A stretch of 64,000 nucleotides of DNA from the NCBI RefSeq assembly GCF_003965815.1, contig NZ_RXOE01000010.1:186001-250000 (forward strand), given 5' to 3'. The notes under the pieces are model-generated. The model was given only the letters and a program-made list of their open reading frames with translations. It searched no databases and was not told the origin of the DNA. Position 1 is the first letter of the stretch. Every line of letters begins with the position of its first letter. The position numbers were made by a program, and so were the translations under genes. The DNA is from Variovorax gossypii. Lineage in GTDB: Bacteria > Pseudomonadota > Gammaproteobacteria > Burkholderiales > Burkholderiaceae_C. Shown one piece after another: positions 1-8,611 of this stretch.

Positions 1-290
1 GGTATTCGATAGCGGTTTGCGAGAAGGCCGGCGCGTGTTTCCTCGGCATGCCGGACGGATTTCCGCCTGATTGCCCGGCAAAAGTACTTCCAATGCCTGA
101 CGGAAGCCCGTCAATCAAAATCTCCATTTGTATCCAACTGCTGCCAACTTCGTTAACAAGCAATCAGAAATCGGCGATTTGCGTGCATTATTTGCAAATC
201 CAAAAACTTTACCTTAGTCGCAGATAGATACACTTCTACTAACAATCGCCAGTTCACGGAAGCTGACGAAGGGAGGAAGAAGGGGTAGGA
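1..290. other. Leader region without a recognised gene
   Basis: No convincing coding region is visible here. Bases about 120-270 are clearly more AT-rich than the rest of the window, which fits a promoter region for the regulator gene that follows. A long purine-rich stretch containing GGGAGG lies just before the ATG at 291 and is a good ribosome binding site. I could not assign -35 and -10 boxes with confidence. Confidence 0.4.
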
Positions 291-1004
291 ATGCGAATCG
301 CGGTACTCGATGAAGGTGTAGATCACTTCAAGCGGATCAATCAGACCATGGCGGCACTCGAGCACGAGTGCCATCCCTATACGGAAGGCAAGGCCCTGCT
401 GCAGGCGATGCGCCGCCAGACCTTCGACCTGCTGATACTCGGCTGGAATCTCCCTGACATGAAGGGTCCCGAGGTGGTAGCGACCATCCGTCGGGATCTC
501 AACAGCCGGCTTCCCATTCTTTTCGTGTCCGACAAGCCCGGCGAGGCCGACATGGTCGAGGGCCTCAACGCCGGCGCGGACGACTTCATGGCCAAGCCCG
601 CCCGCGCCGGCGAACTCGAAGCCCGCGTGAACGCGCTGCTGCGCCGCTCCTACCCGGCCCAGCACGAGGCGGAACTGGTCTTCGGGCCCTATCACTTCTA
701 TCCGCCGTCGCGCGTACTCAAGGTCCGCGGCGTGCAGGTCGAACTCAAGAACCGCGAATACGAGCTCGCGCTGTTCCTGTTCCAGAACCTCGGCCGGCTA
801 CTCTCGCGGGAGCATCTGCACGAAGCCGTCTGGGGCCTCGGCATCGAGGCGCTCTCGCGCTCGCTCGACACCCATATCTCGCGCCTGCGGACCAAGCTCG
901 ACCTGCGCCCCGCAAACGGCTTCCTGCTGCTGGCCATCTACGGCCTGGGCTACCGGCTCGAAACCATCGAAGCCGATGCGTTGCCCGGAGTCAACGTACG
1001 CTGA
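291..1004 (+). CDS. OmpR-type response regulator with a non-canonical receiver
   Basis: The 237-residue protein has an N-terminal receiver fold (about 1-118) and a C-terminal winged-helix DNA-binding domain (about 130-228, ending in the typical YGLGYRLE strand). Acidic residues D7/E8 and the conserved lysine K102 are present. The phospho-acceptor position is Gly51 (LILGWNLPD, where the family has LLDLxLPD). It is therefore probably not switched by ordinary aspartyl phosphorylation. No histidine kinase gene adjoins it. The start is supported by a strong purine-rich ribosome binding site. It is a DNA-binding regulator by family; its targets are unknown. Confidence 0.9.
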   Translation: MRIAVLDEGVDHFKRINQTMAALEHECHPYTEGKALLQAMRRQTFDLLILGWNLPDMKGPEVVATIRRDLNSRLPILFVSDKPGEADMVEGLNAGADDFMAKPARAGELEARVNALLRRSYPAQHEAELVFGPYHFYPPSRVLKVRGVQVELKNREYELALFLFQNLGRLLSREHLHEAVWGLGIEALSRSLDTHISRLRTKLDLRPANGFLLLAIYGLGYRLETIEADALPGVNVR

Positions 1005-1111
1005 CCCCGGAAATCTCAGCGGGCTAAAGTAGCCTCCAGCGGCTAGCGCGGCAACCAACACGGCCGCCGCAAGAACGGGCGATGTGCCCGCCGCCACGAG
1101 GAACGAGACGA

Positions 1112-1549
1112 ATGAATCCGATGATCCGGCTGCTGCTCGCCGCCACATTGCTCTGGAGCTGGCTCGGGCCGGCCGCCGCACAGGAAGTGGTGGAGGCCAG
1201 CGACATGGTGCGCGGCGGCATGCAGGCGATCGAGATGATCGACCAGGGCAAGGCCGGCGAACTGTGGGACGGCGCCGCCCCGGCCACGCGCAAGCGGGTG
1301 ACGCGCGCCGACTTCCTCGGCCAGGTCGCCCGGAGCCGGGCACAGATCGGCGTGCCGCAGATGCGCACCTGGGTCTCGGTCAACCGCCAGGTCGTTGCCG
1401 CGCAAGACGGCGACACGGCCGGCCAGTACGTCAGCATCGAATACGAGACCCGGTTCGCGAGCAAGTCCGACGGCACGGTGCGCGAACTCGTGAGCTTCCA
1501 TCTCGACCAGGACCGCGTCTGGCGCTTCAGCGGCTATGCACTGAAATAA
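1112..1549 (+). CDS. DUF4019 family secreted protein
   Basis: A protein of 145 residues with an N-terminal signal peptide (hydrophobic LLLAATLLW followed by an AAAQ cleavage-like site near residue 25) and a DUF4019-like domain covering the rest. The family has no established biochemical role; members are small exported proteins. The ATG at 1112 is preferred to an in-frame ATG at 1082 because it follows a GAGGAA-type site and directly starts the signal peptide. The Nudix gene follows 17 bases after the stop, so the two are probably co-transcribed. Confidence 0.8.
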   Translation: MNPMIRLLLAATLLWSWLGPAAAQEVVEASDMVRGGMQAIEMIDQGKAGELWDGAAPATRKRVTRADFLGQVARSRAQIGVPQMRTWVSVNRQVVAAQDGDTAGQYVSIEYETRFASKSDGTVRELVSFHLDQDRVWRFSGYALK

Positions 1550-1566
1550 GGAAAGGAGCCGAGAAC

Positions 1567-2055
1567 ATGGCAGGTCCGCGCTGGAAACCCAATGTCACCG
1601 TGGCTGCGGTGATCGAGCGCGACGGGCGCTTCCTGCTCGTCGAGGAGCAGACCAGCGACGGCCTTCGGCTCAACACGCCGGCCGGGCACCTGGACCCCGG
1701 CGAGTCGCCCGCCGAAGGCTGCGCGCGCGAAACGCTGGAAGAAACAGCCCATCATTTCACGCCAACGGCGCTCATCGGCATCTACATGGCGCGTTCCCGG
1801 CCGCTGGCGGAACGCGGCGAGGACACCACCTACATGCGTTTCGCGTTCTCAGGCACCTTGGGCGCGTTCGAGGCAGGCCGCCCGCTCGACGAAGGCATCG
1901 TGCGCACCGTGTGGATGACTGCCGACGAAATCCGCACCAGCGTCGCCCGGCACCGCAGCCCGCTGCTGCTGCAATGTGTCGAGGACCACCTGGCCGGCAA
2001 GCGCCACCCGCTGGACCTCGTTTACGTCGACGAATCGGTGCGGTCCGCGCCCTGA
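1567..2055 (+). CDS. Nudix hydrolase (NudJ-like)
   Basis: A 162-residue single-domain Nudix protein. The Nudix box spans about residues 40-62 (GHLDPGES, then RETLEET) and holds the Glu residues that bind the metal. The usual Gly after EE-x is Ala61. Nudix enzymes hydrolyse nucleoside diphosphates linked to another group; the box context resembles NudJ-type phosphatases, but the substrate cannot be read from sequence. An AGGAAAGGAG site precedes the ATG. The gene is convergent with mnmA, with a 14-base gap. Confidence 0.85.
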   Translation: MAGPRWKPNVTVAAVIERDGRFLLVEEQTSDGLRLNTPAGHLDPGESPAEGCARETLEETAHHFTPTALIGIYMARSRPLAERGEDTTYMRFAFSGTLGAFEAGRPLDEGIVRTVWMTADEIRTSVARHRSPLLLQCVEDHLAGKRHPLDLVYVDESVRSAP

Positions 2056-2069
2056 TCGGCTGAAGAGGC

Positions 2070-3170
2070 TCAGACGATGACGCCGCCGCCAAGGCAGCGC
2101 TCGCCGTCGTAGAGCACGGCCGACTGCCCCGGGGTCACTGCCCATTGCGCTTCGCCGAAGCGCAGGCCGAAGGTGCCGGCATCTCCCGCATCCATCTCGC
2201 AGGCCGCATCCGCCTGCCGGTAGCGCGCCTTGGAGCCGTAGCCGCCCGGCACCGGCGGCTCGCCGGAAATCCAGCTCGCGTCGTCCGCCTTCAGCTGAGA
2301 CGACAGCAACCACGGATGGTCGTGCCCCTGCACCACCCACAGCGTGTTCTTCTCGATGTCCTTGCGCGCCACGAACCACGGTGAGTGGTCGCCCGAACCG
2401 CGCTGCGCGCCCTTTTCCTTCACGCCGCCGATGCCCAGCCCCTGCCGCTGCCCCAGCGTGTAGAAGCTCAGCCCCTGGTGCTCGCCCAGCTTGCGGCCCC
2501 GGTCGTCCTTGATCGGGCCGGGCTCCTTGGAGATGTAGCGGTTCAGGAATTCGCGGAACGGCCGCTCGCCGATGAAGCAGATGCCGGTCGAGTCCTTCTT
2601 CTTCGCGTTGGGCAGGCCGATTTCCTCGGCGATGCGGCGCACTTCGGTCTTGTGCAGCTCGCCGACCGGGAACATCGTCTTCGACAGCTGCGCCTGGTTC
2701 AGGCGGTGCAGGAAGTAGCTCTGGTCCTTCGAGGGATCGAGTCCCTTGAGCAGCTCGTGCCTGCCGGTCGCCTCGTTCAGCCGCACGCGGGCGTAGTGGC
2801 CGGTGGCGATCTTCTCGGCGCCCAGCCGCATGGCGTGGTCGAGGAAGGCCTTGAACTTGATCTCGGCATTGCACAGCACGTCGGGGTTGGGCGTGCGGCC
2901 GGCCTTGTATTCGCGCAGGAACTCGGCGAACACGCGGTCCTTGTAGTCGGCCGCGAAGTTGACGTGCTCGATCTCGATGCCCAGCACGTCGGCCACGCTG
3001 GCGGCGTCCACGAAGTCGATGTTCGACGAGCAGTACTCGCTGTCGTCGTCGTCTTCCCAGTTCTTCATGAAGATGCCGACCACCTCGTGCCCCTGCTGCT
3101 TGAGCAGGTGCGCCGTCACCGCGGAGTCCACTCCGCCGCTCAGTCCCACAACGATCCGATGCTTTGCCAT
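2070..3170 (-). CDS. mnmA: tRNA 2-thiouridine(34) synthase MnmA
   Basis: The 366-residue tRNA-specific 2-thiouridylase adds sulfur to U34 of the Lys, Glu and Gln tRNAs. The N-terminal PP-loop GLSGGVDSAV that binds ATP is at residues 9-18. The two catalytic cysteines lie in the VLCN and TGICF motifs. The C-terminal region holds the usual central and beta-barrel domains. The ATG at 3170 is chosen because MAKHRIVVGLSGG is the normal N-terminus; the open frame upstream of it has no family similarity. It is a housekeeping gene, divergent from the acyl-CoA ligase. Confidence 0.97.
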   Translation of the reverse strand: MAKHRIVVGLSGGVDSAVTAHLLKQQGHEVVGIFMKNWEDDDDSEYCSSNIDFVDAASVADVLGIEIEHVNFAADYKDRVFAEFLREYKAGRTPNPDVLCNAEIKFKAFLDHAMRLGAEKIATGHYARVRLNEATGRHELLKGLDPSKDQSYFLHRLNQAQLSKTMFPVGELHKTEVRRIAEEIGLPNAKKKDSTGICFIGERPFREFLNRYISKEPGPIKDDRGRKLGEHQGLSFYTLGQRQGLGIGGVKEKGAQRGSGDHSPWFVARKDIEKNTLWVVQGHDHPWLLSSQLKADDASWISGEPPVPGGYGSKARYRQADAACEMDAGDAGTFGLRFGEAQWAVTPGQSAVLYDGERCLGGGVIV

Positions 3171-3358
3171 AAGCCCCCTATTGTCCCAGCCCCGCGGAAG
3201 GGGCTTCCGGCGTGTGGGAAATCGGGAAAACCCGTGTCGCCGGTTTGTCAGCCTGCGGGTTCGCGGCGCGAAGGCCGGCGCTACAGTGACTCCGCATGAA
3301 GGCGGCACAGATCCGCCAGGCGATTTGCAACAGACAACAACCAGCGGAGACAAGACGC

Positions 3359-5098
3359 ATGGCCACCCCTTCCCCAGCTTGCCCCGCCGCATCCTTCGGC
3401 GACAGCACTCCCTGGACACGCGCCTACCCGCCCGGCATGCGCTGGGACGCGGAGCTTCCCGTGAAGCCGGTGCAGCAGATGCTCGACGAGGCCGTCGAAC
3501 GCTGGCCCGACCGGTCGGCCGTCGAGTTCATGGGCCAGGCCATCACCTACCGCGAGCTCGGTGCCGCGGTCGAACGTGCCGCCAAGGGCCTGCAGGACCT
3601 GGGCGTGAAGCCCGGCGTACACGTCGGCCTCTACCTGCCGAACACGCCGCACTACCCCATCGCCTTCTTCGCGGTGCTGAAGGCAGGCGGCACGGTGGTG
3701 AACTATTCCCCGCTGGACGCCGAGCGCGTGCTGGCCCACAAGATCGAGGACAGCCGCACCGACATCCTGGTCACGCTCGACCTCGTCAACCTGTACCCGC
3801 AGATGGCGCGCCTGCTCGACAACTCGCGCCTGAAGACGCTGGTGGTCGGCAGCCTCGGCGACTACGGTGCCATGGGCGACAAGGTGCAGGCCCAGCTGCA
3901 GGGCGCCGGCCAGATCGCCCCGGTGCCCGTCGATGAACGGCACGTGCGCTTCACCGATCTGCTCAAGAGCGAAGGCACGCACAAGACCCATCCGCTGGGC
4001 GACCTCGCCGAAGAGATCGTGGTGCTGCAGTACACCGGCGGCACCACCGGCCTGCCCAAGGGCGCGATGCTCACGCACGCCAACCTCACATCGGCCTCGG
4101 CGCAGTACTACGAGTCGACCAAGGGCGATCCGCCCATCCTGGACGAAGGAACGGAACGCTTCCTGGTGGTGCTGCCGCTCTTCCACATCTTCGCGCTCAG
4201 CGCGGCAATGCTGCTCGGCGTGCGCCTGGGCGCGGCGCTGGTGCTGCACACGCGCTTCGACGTCGACGCGGTGATGAACGAGCTCGCCGCCAGCCGGATC
4301 AGCGTGTTCCCCGGCGTGCCGACGATGTACACCGCGATCCTCTCGCACCCCAAGGCGAAGGAGATGGACCTGCGCTCGCTCAAGTTCTGCGGCTCCGGCG
4401 GCGCGCCGCTGCCGGTGGAAGTGGAGCAGCGCTTCTTCGAGCTCACAGGCTGCCACCTCAACGAGGGCTGGGGCATGACCGAGACCTCGCCCGTGGGCAC
4501 CTTCACGCCCGCGCGCGGCCTGCGCAAGGCGGGCTCGTGCGGCATGCCGCTGCCGCGAGTGCGCATCAAGCTCGTGAGCCTGGACGACCCGACGCAGGAC
4601 ATCACCGCCTTCGGCGAAGCGGGCGAACTCTGCATCAAGGGCCCGAACGTGATGAAGGGCTACTGGAACAACCCCAAGGCCACGGCCGAGTCGATGACGG
4701 CCGACGGCTACTTCCGCAGCGGCGACGTCGCGAAGATGGACGCCGACGGCTACCTCTACATCGTCGACCGCACCAAGGACATGCTGCTGTGCGGCGGCTA
4801 CAACGTCTACCCGCGCGTGCTGGAAGAGGCGGTGTACGAGCACCCTTCGGTGGCCGAAGTCTGCGTGATCGGCATTCCCGACGAGTACCGCGGCCAGTCG
4901 CCCAAGGCCTTCGTGAAGCTGAAGGACGGCGCGCCCGGACTGACGCTCGACGAGCTCAAGTCATTCCTGAAGAACCGCCTCGGCAAGCACGAGATGATCG
5001 GCGCGCTGGAGATCCGCGCCGAGCTGCCCAAGACGCCGGTGGGCAAGCTCTCGAAGAAGGATCTGGTGGACGAGGAAGCCCGCAAGCGGGCGGCGTAG
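3359..5098 (+). CDS. Long-chain acyl-CoA ligase (AMP-forming)
   Basis: A 579-residue member of the ANL superfamily. It activates a carboxylic acid to the acyl-adenylate and then transfers it to CoA. The AMP-binding P-loop YTGGTTGLPKG lies near residues 224-234. The adenylation motif GWGMTET, the hinge motif DRTKDM and the C-terminal catalytic Lys in PVGKLSKK are all present. The family resembles FadD and pimeloyl/dicarboxylate-CoA ligases, and chain length is not decidable. The ATG at 3359 gives the usual N-terminal length and follows an AGCGGAGA-type site. It stands alone, with the structured repeat directly after it. Confidence 0.88.
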   Translation: MATPSPACPAASFGDSTPWTRAYPPGMRWDAELPVKPVQQMLDEAVERWPDRSAVEFMGQAITYRELGAAVERAAKGLQDLGVKPGVHVGLYLPNTPHYPIAFFAVLKAGGTVVNYSPLDAERVLAHKIEDSRTDILVTLDLVNLYPQMARLLDNSRLKTLVVGSLGDYGAMGDKVQAQLQGAGQIAPVPVDERHVRFTDLLKSEGTHKTHPLGDLAEEIVVLQYTGGTTGLPKGAMLTHANLTSASAQYYESTKGDPPILDEGTERFLVVLPLFHIFALSAAMLLGVRLGAALVLHTRFDVDAVMNELAASRISVFPGVPTMYTAILSHPKAKEMDLRSLKFCGSGGAPLPVEVEQRFFELTGCHLNEGWGMTETSPVGTFTPARGLRKAGSCGMPLPRVRIKLVSLDDPTQDITAFGEAGELCIKGPNVMKGYWNNPKATAESMTADGYFRSGDVAKMDADGYLYIVDRTKDMLLCGGYNVYPRVLEEAVYEHPSVAEVCVIGIPDEYRGQSPKAFVKLKDGAPGLTLDELKSFLKNRLGKHEMIGALEIRAELPKTPVGKLSKKDLVDEEARKRAA

Positions 5099-5127
5099 CA
5101 GCGGAGCCGCACACCGCTCTTTCGTGG

Positions 5128-5209
5128 AACACCGAGGAACCGGCTTTGCCGGGCCTCAGGTGTTGCCCCCGGTAGGGGGTTGGCGAAGCGACACGAAGTG
5201 CGCGCAGCC
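5128..5209 (-). repeat. Structured intergenic repeat, copy A
   Basis: An 82-base element in the gap between convergent genes. It matches copy B at 38971-39052 almost base for base when read on the minus strand. It folds into three hairpins. The first is capped by GAA (GGC/GCC, GCG/CGC and CAC/GTG pairs at 5182-5209). The second is a CCCCC/GGGGG stem at 5166-5179. The third is a bulged stem at 5128-5164 made of AACACC/GGTGTT, AGG/CCT and CCGGC/GCCGG. Its function is unknown; a 3'-end stabiliser or attenuator is possible. Confidence 0.85.
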
Positions 5210-5220
5210 TGGGGGCGAGC

Positions 5221-6213
5221 CTAGCGAAAGGCTTCGGCCAGCAATTCGTAGGAACGCAGCCGGGCCACGTGGTCGAACACCTGCGAGGTGATCATCAGTT
5301 CGTCCGCGCCGGTGCGCGCGACGAAAGCTTCCACGCCCTTCTTCACCGTCTCGACCGAGCCCACCGCGGAGCACGACAGCACCGAGTCGAGCAGCGCGTT
5401 CTCCGCCGGCCCGACCTTCTGGCGATAGTTCTCCACCGGCGGCGGCAGGCGCCCGGGCCGTCCGCTGCGCAGGTTCACGAAGGCCTGCTGCCACGAGGTG
5501 GCGCGGAACTCGGCCTCCTCGTCGGTGTCGGCCGCGAACACATTGAAGCCCAGCATCACGTACGGCTTCTGCAGCTGCGCCGAGGGCTTGAAGGTCTCGC
5601 GATAGATCTGGATGGCCTGCATGATCTGCTGCGGCGCGAAGTGCGAGGCGAAGGCATAGGGCAGGCCCAGGTGCGCCGCGAGCTGCGCGCCGAAGGTGCT
5701 CGATCCGAGGATCCACACCGGCACCTCGAGCCCCGCGCCGGGCACGGCCCGAACGGGCTGCTGCGGCGCCTTCGACATGAAGTCCATGAGTTCGATCACG
5801 TCCTGCGGGAACTGGTCGGCGTCCGACTCCAGGTTGCGCCTCAGGGCGCGCGCGGTGCGCTGGTCGGAGCCGGGCGCGCGGCCCAGGCCGAGGTCGATGC
5901 GCCCCGGGTACAGCGACTCGAGCGTGCCGAACTGCTCGGCGATCACCAGCGGCGAATGGTTCGGCAGCATCACGCCGCCGGCGCCGATGCGGATGGTGGA
6001 CGTACCCGCCCCCACGTACGACAGCAGCACTGCGGTGGCAGCGCTCGCGATGCCCGGCATGCCGTGGTGCTCGGCCAGCCAGTAGCGCGTGTAGCCCAGC
6101 TTCTCGCCATGCTGCGCCAGCGAGAGCGAGTTGCGGAACGACTGCGCGGCGTCGCTGCCCTCGGTGATCGGGGAAAGGTCGAGGATGGAGAACGGAATCA
6201 TGGGCGCGATCAT
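5221..6213 (-). CDS. LLM class flavin-dependent oxidoreductase
   Basis: A 330-residue luciferase-like monooxygenase fold protein. Typical landmarks are the N-terminal FSILDLSPI strand, the RYWLAEHHG motif, the GAGGVMLPNHSPL segment and the GRIDLGLGRAPG segment. Members use FMN with a flavin reductase to oxidise varied substrates; the substrate here is unknown. It lies 33 bases after the zinc-ribbon gene and may be the last gene of that operon. A second in-frame ATG at 6201 is also plausible; 6213 has a slightly better upstream GGGCGG. Confidence 0.85.
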   Translation of the reverse strand: MIAPMIPFSILDLSPITEGSDAAQSFRNSLSLAQHGEKLGYTRYWLAEHHGMPGIASAATAVLLSYVGAGTSTIRIGAGGVMLPNHSPLVIAEQFGTLESLYPGRIDLGLGRAPGSDQRTARALRRNLESDADQFPQDVIELMDFMSKAPQQPVRAVPGAGLEVPVWILGSSTFGAQLAAHLGLPYAFASHFAPQQIMQAIQIYRETFKPSAQLQKPYVMLGFNVFAADTDEEAEFRATSWQQAFVNLRSGRPGRLPPPVENYRQKVGPAENALLDSVLSCSAVGSVETVKKGVEAFVARTGADELMITSQVFDHVARLRSYELLAEAFR

Positions 6214-6246
6214 GGCGCGAACCGCCCAACGCCGCTGCCCCAGGGG

Positions 6247-7935
6247 CTATTCGGTTTGGTATAGCGTGGTCACGCTCGCGAAGTCGCGCCCGTTCTGCTC
6301 CACGCTCGCCTGGAAGGGCACGCTCTCGCCCGGCGCGATGGCCGGCAGGTTGTCCACCAGCTTGAAGCCGGTGAGCTGCCCGTTGCGGTCACGAAGGCTC
6401 ACCCACAGCCGCACCTTGCCGACGATGCCCGTGCCCGGGTTCTTCACGCTGCCGCTGACCACCACGTACTTGTACGAAAAGCGCTGGCTGAAGTTGAGCA
6501 GCACGCTGCCGATCTCGGCCTTGGTGCCCGTCACCTTCACCTCCAGCGGCTTGCGCGGGCCGGGCAAGGCCGCGCGGCGCATCGGCTTCCACTCGATGCG
6601 CGTGTCGGTGATGCGCTCCATGTCCTGCGGCTCCAGGTAGATGGGAAAGCGCTCGCCGGGGTACAGGTACGCCAGCCCCGCGATGGTGGTCGTGCCGTGC
6701 GCCTTGCTGCCGCTGAAGCGCGAGATCACGCCGCCCGGCGCGAGCACGACTGCGTCGGTGCTGCGATTGACGAGCTCGCCCAGGAACAGCCGCTGCTGGA
6801 TGTTGTTGCGCCCGTCCACCAGCGGCAGCATCTCGAGCAGCCTGGCGTCGAAGCGCTCGCTGTCCTCGGCCAGCAGGTCGTCGGTGCCCAGGCGAAGCTC
6901 CGAATTGAAGGACTCCGGACCGCCCGCCGTGCGGATCACGCGGTCGCCGCTGCCCAGCACCGGCGTGCGCGAGCCCGAGGCCTCGACCGTGCTGTAGCCG
7001 ATGCGGTAGTCCCATGCCGCGATGGCCGCGCCGCGACCGAAGCGCGCGATGCTCACGCCCACCGAGGTCCGCCCGCCGGGCTGTATCTCGTTGGCTTGCC
7101 CGTAGCCGTGGCCGAAGCCGATCACCTGCCCCGCGTCGTCGTACAGCGTGGCCAGCACCTCGAAGCCGCCGAGCACGGTGGCGTCCTTGCGGTCGTTGAC
7201 GATGCGGCCCACCAGCCGCACGCGGTCGCCCTGCTGCACCAGCCGCACGCGCGAGAACACCATGCGCGGCCCCTTCACCGAGCTGTAGGGCTCGGCCAGC
7301 TTCTGCACGCGCAGCTCCTGCCGAGTGACGTTCTTGCCGCTGGGCATGTCGATCAGCGCGGGCGCGCTCTCGCCGGGCTCCAGCACGGACACGGGCAGCA
7401 TCTCGCTGCGCTCGTCGAGCTTGCTTTCGCCGTCGAAGTACACGGCGCGAATGCCGGCGCGAGACAGCGGCTTGCCGGTCTCGTTGCGCGCCACCACCAG
7501 CAACTTGGGCATGGCCGAGCTGCCGCTGCCCACGAGCACCTGCCGCGGTTCGTCGAGCTTGAGGCCGTCGACGGGAATGGTGCGGTCGACCGCGGCCACC
7601 ACCCGCTGCGAGGCGGACGCGCCGCGCGTGTCGGCATTGCGGCTGCCGAGGAACACGCCCACCACGCTGAAGAGCACCACCGCCCCCACCGCAATGGCCA
7701 CCCCGATGCCGACCTTGCGCATCATGATCGCCTGCCTGCGTGCCTCGTCGGCCGCGAGCCGCCGGCCGGCTTCGTTCTTCACCTGGTTGAGCACGCGCTC
7801 CAGCCGGTCGGAGACGTTGTCCTCCACCAGCGTGACGGAGCCGCAGTGCTCGCAGGTGTATTCGTTGAGGCCCGTGCGCTTGAGCACGCTGCTGCCGCAC
7901 TCGCCGCACTTGAGCGTCTGGAGATCGATGGTCAT
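6247..7935 (-). CDS. Zinc-ribbon membrane-anchored protein
   Basis: This 562-residue protein starts with a zinc ribbon (C10-x2-C13 and C28-x2-C31), followed by a charged helix and a single membrane helix at about residues 75-97. The long C-terminal part, probably outside the cytoplasm, contains beta-rich repeats like those in FxLYD or Ig-like proteins (repeated phrases on phrases such as RNETGKPL and VNRSTDAV). No enzyme motif is visible. It sits mid-operon between the SUKH and LLM oxidoreductase genes. A sensory or envelope role is possible but unproven. Confidence 0.75.
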   Translation of the reverse strand: MTIDLQTLKCGECGSSVLKRTGLNEYTCEHCGSVTLVEDNVSDRLERVLNQVKNEAGRRLAADEARRQAIMMRKVGIGVAIAVGAVVLFSVVGVFLGSRNADTRGASASQRVVAAVDRTIPVDGLKLDEPRQVLVGSGSSAMPKLLVVARNETGKPLSRAGIRAVYFDGESKLDERSEMLPVSVLEPGESAPALIDMPSGKNVTRQELRVQKLAEPYSSVKGPRMVFSRVRLVQQGDRVRLVGRIVNDRKDATVLGGFEVLATLYDDAGQVIGFGHGYGQANEIQPGGRTSVGVSIARFGRGAAIAAWDYRIGYSTVEASGSRTPVLGSGDRVIRTAGGPESFNSELRLGTDDLLAEDSERFDARLLEMLPLVDGRNNIQQRLFLGELVNRSTDAVVLAPGGVISRFSGSKAHGTTTIAGLAYLYPGERFPIYLEPQDMERITDTRIEWKPMRRAALPGPRKPLEVKVTGTKAEIGSVLLNFSQRFSYKYVVVSGSVKNPGTGIVGKVRLWVSLRDRNGQLTGFKLVDNLPAIAPGESVPFQASVEQNGRDFASVTTLYQTE

Positions 7936-8001
7936 GTCTGAAATGCTGCTCCCGTTTTCTTCTTCTGCTTCTGCTCTTGCTGATGCTTCCGTCGCGGCCC
8001 T

Positions 8002-8598
8002 CTACCAGCCGAAGACATCCGCGAGATCTTCGGCCCGGTCCGCGCCGATCAGCGGCGCGAGCCGCTCGACCAGACGCGCGCGGTGCACCGGGTTGACCGA
8101 ATAGTCGTCCGCGAAGATGTCCTCGCCCGCCTCGTCCCAGACCTGCCCGACGGTGCCGAGGCAGGCGGCCATCTCGAGGATGTCGGCGAAGAGCGGTTCA
8201 TCGTCATCCCACGCGCCCGCGCCGTGCCGGGCGAACTGTATCGCGCCGGTGTTCAGGTCGAGGATGAATGGATCGGCGCCCTGGTCGGCCACCACCAGCC
8301 AGTGGTCGGGCCACGCGGCGAGGCGCTCGCCCGTGATGCCGTGCCAGCGGTAGCCGGCCTGCGCCGACCACAGGCGCGCCAGCGGAGGAATGCTGAAGGG
8401 GTTGCCGGCGGTGGGAACGGTGAGGCCCGCATGGCCCACGCGCTCGTTGATCCAGTTGCCGAGCGGGCCGACCTGCTCGTAGAAGGCCGCGACGGCTTCG
8501 GGCAGCGGAATCTCGCCGCGCCAGTGGTCGGCGGCGGGTTGCGGCTCCAGCGTGCCATGCGGGGCCAGGGCTGCACGAGCCTGTTCTGTCGATGCCAA
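8002..8598 (-). CDS. SMI1/KNR4 (SUKH) family protein
   Basis: A protein of 198 residues with a SUKH-like fold (LPEAVAAFYEQVGPLG near the start, the WLVVADQGADPFILDLNTG core strands, a C-terminal helix region). SUKH proteins are often immunity proteins of contact-dependent toxins in bacteria, but many are stand-alone. No toxin gene is visible next to it. The start is an unusual TTG at 8598. It has GGAGG six bases upstream and lies 13 bases after the stop of the VanW-fusion gene, whereas the longer ATG frame would overlap that gene by 41 bases. Confidence 0.72.
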   Translation of the reverse strand: MASTEQARAALAPHGTLEPQPAADHWRGEIPLPEAVAAFYEQVGPLGNWINERVGHAGLTVPTAGNPFSIPPLARLWSAQAGYRWHGITGERLAAWPDHWLVVADQGADPFILDLNTGAIQFARHGAGAWDDDEPLFADILEMAACLGTVGQVWDEAGEDIFADDYSVNPVHRARLVERLAPLIGADRAEDLADVFGW

Positions 8599-8611
8599 GT
8601 GCGTCCTCCGT

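Noticed and set aside
153..695. Long minus-strand open frame antisense to the response regulator
   Set aside because: It has no family features and mirrors the codon structure of the regulator gene; high GC content creates such frames throughout the window.
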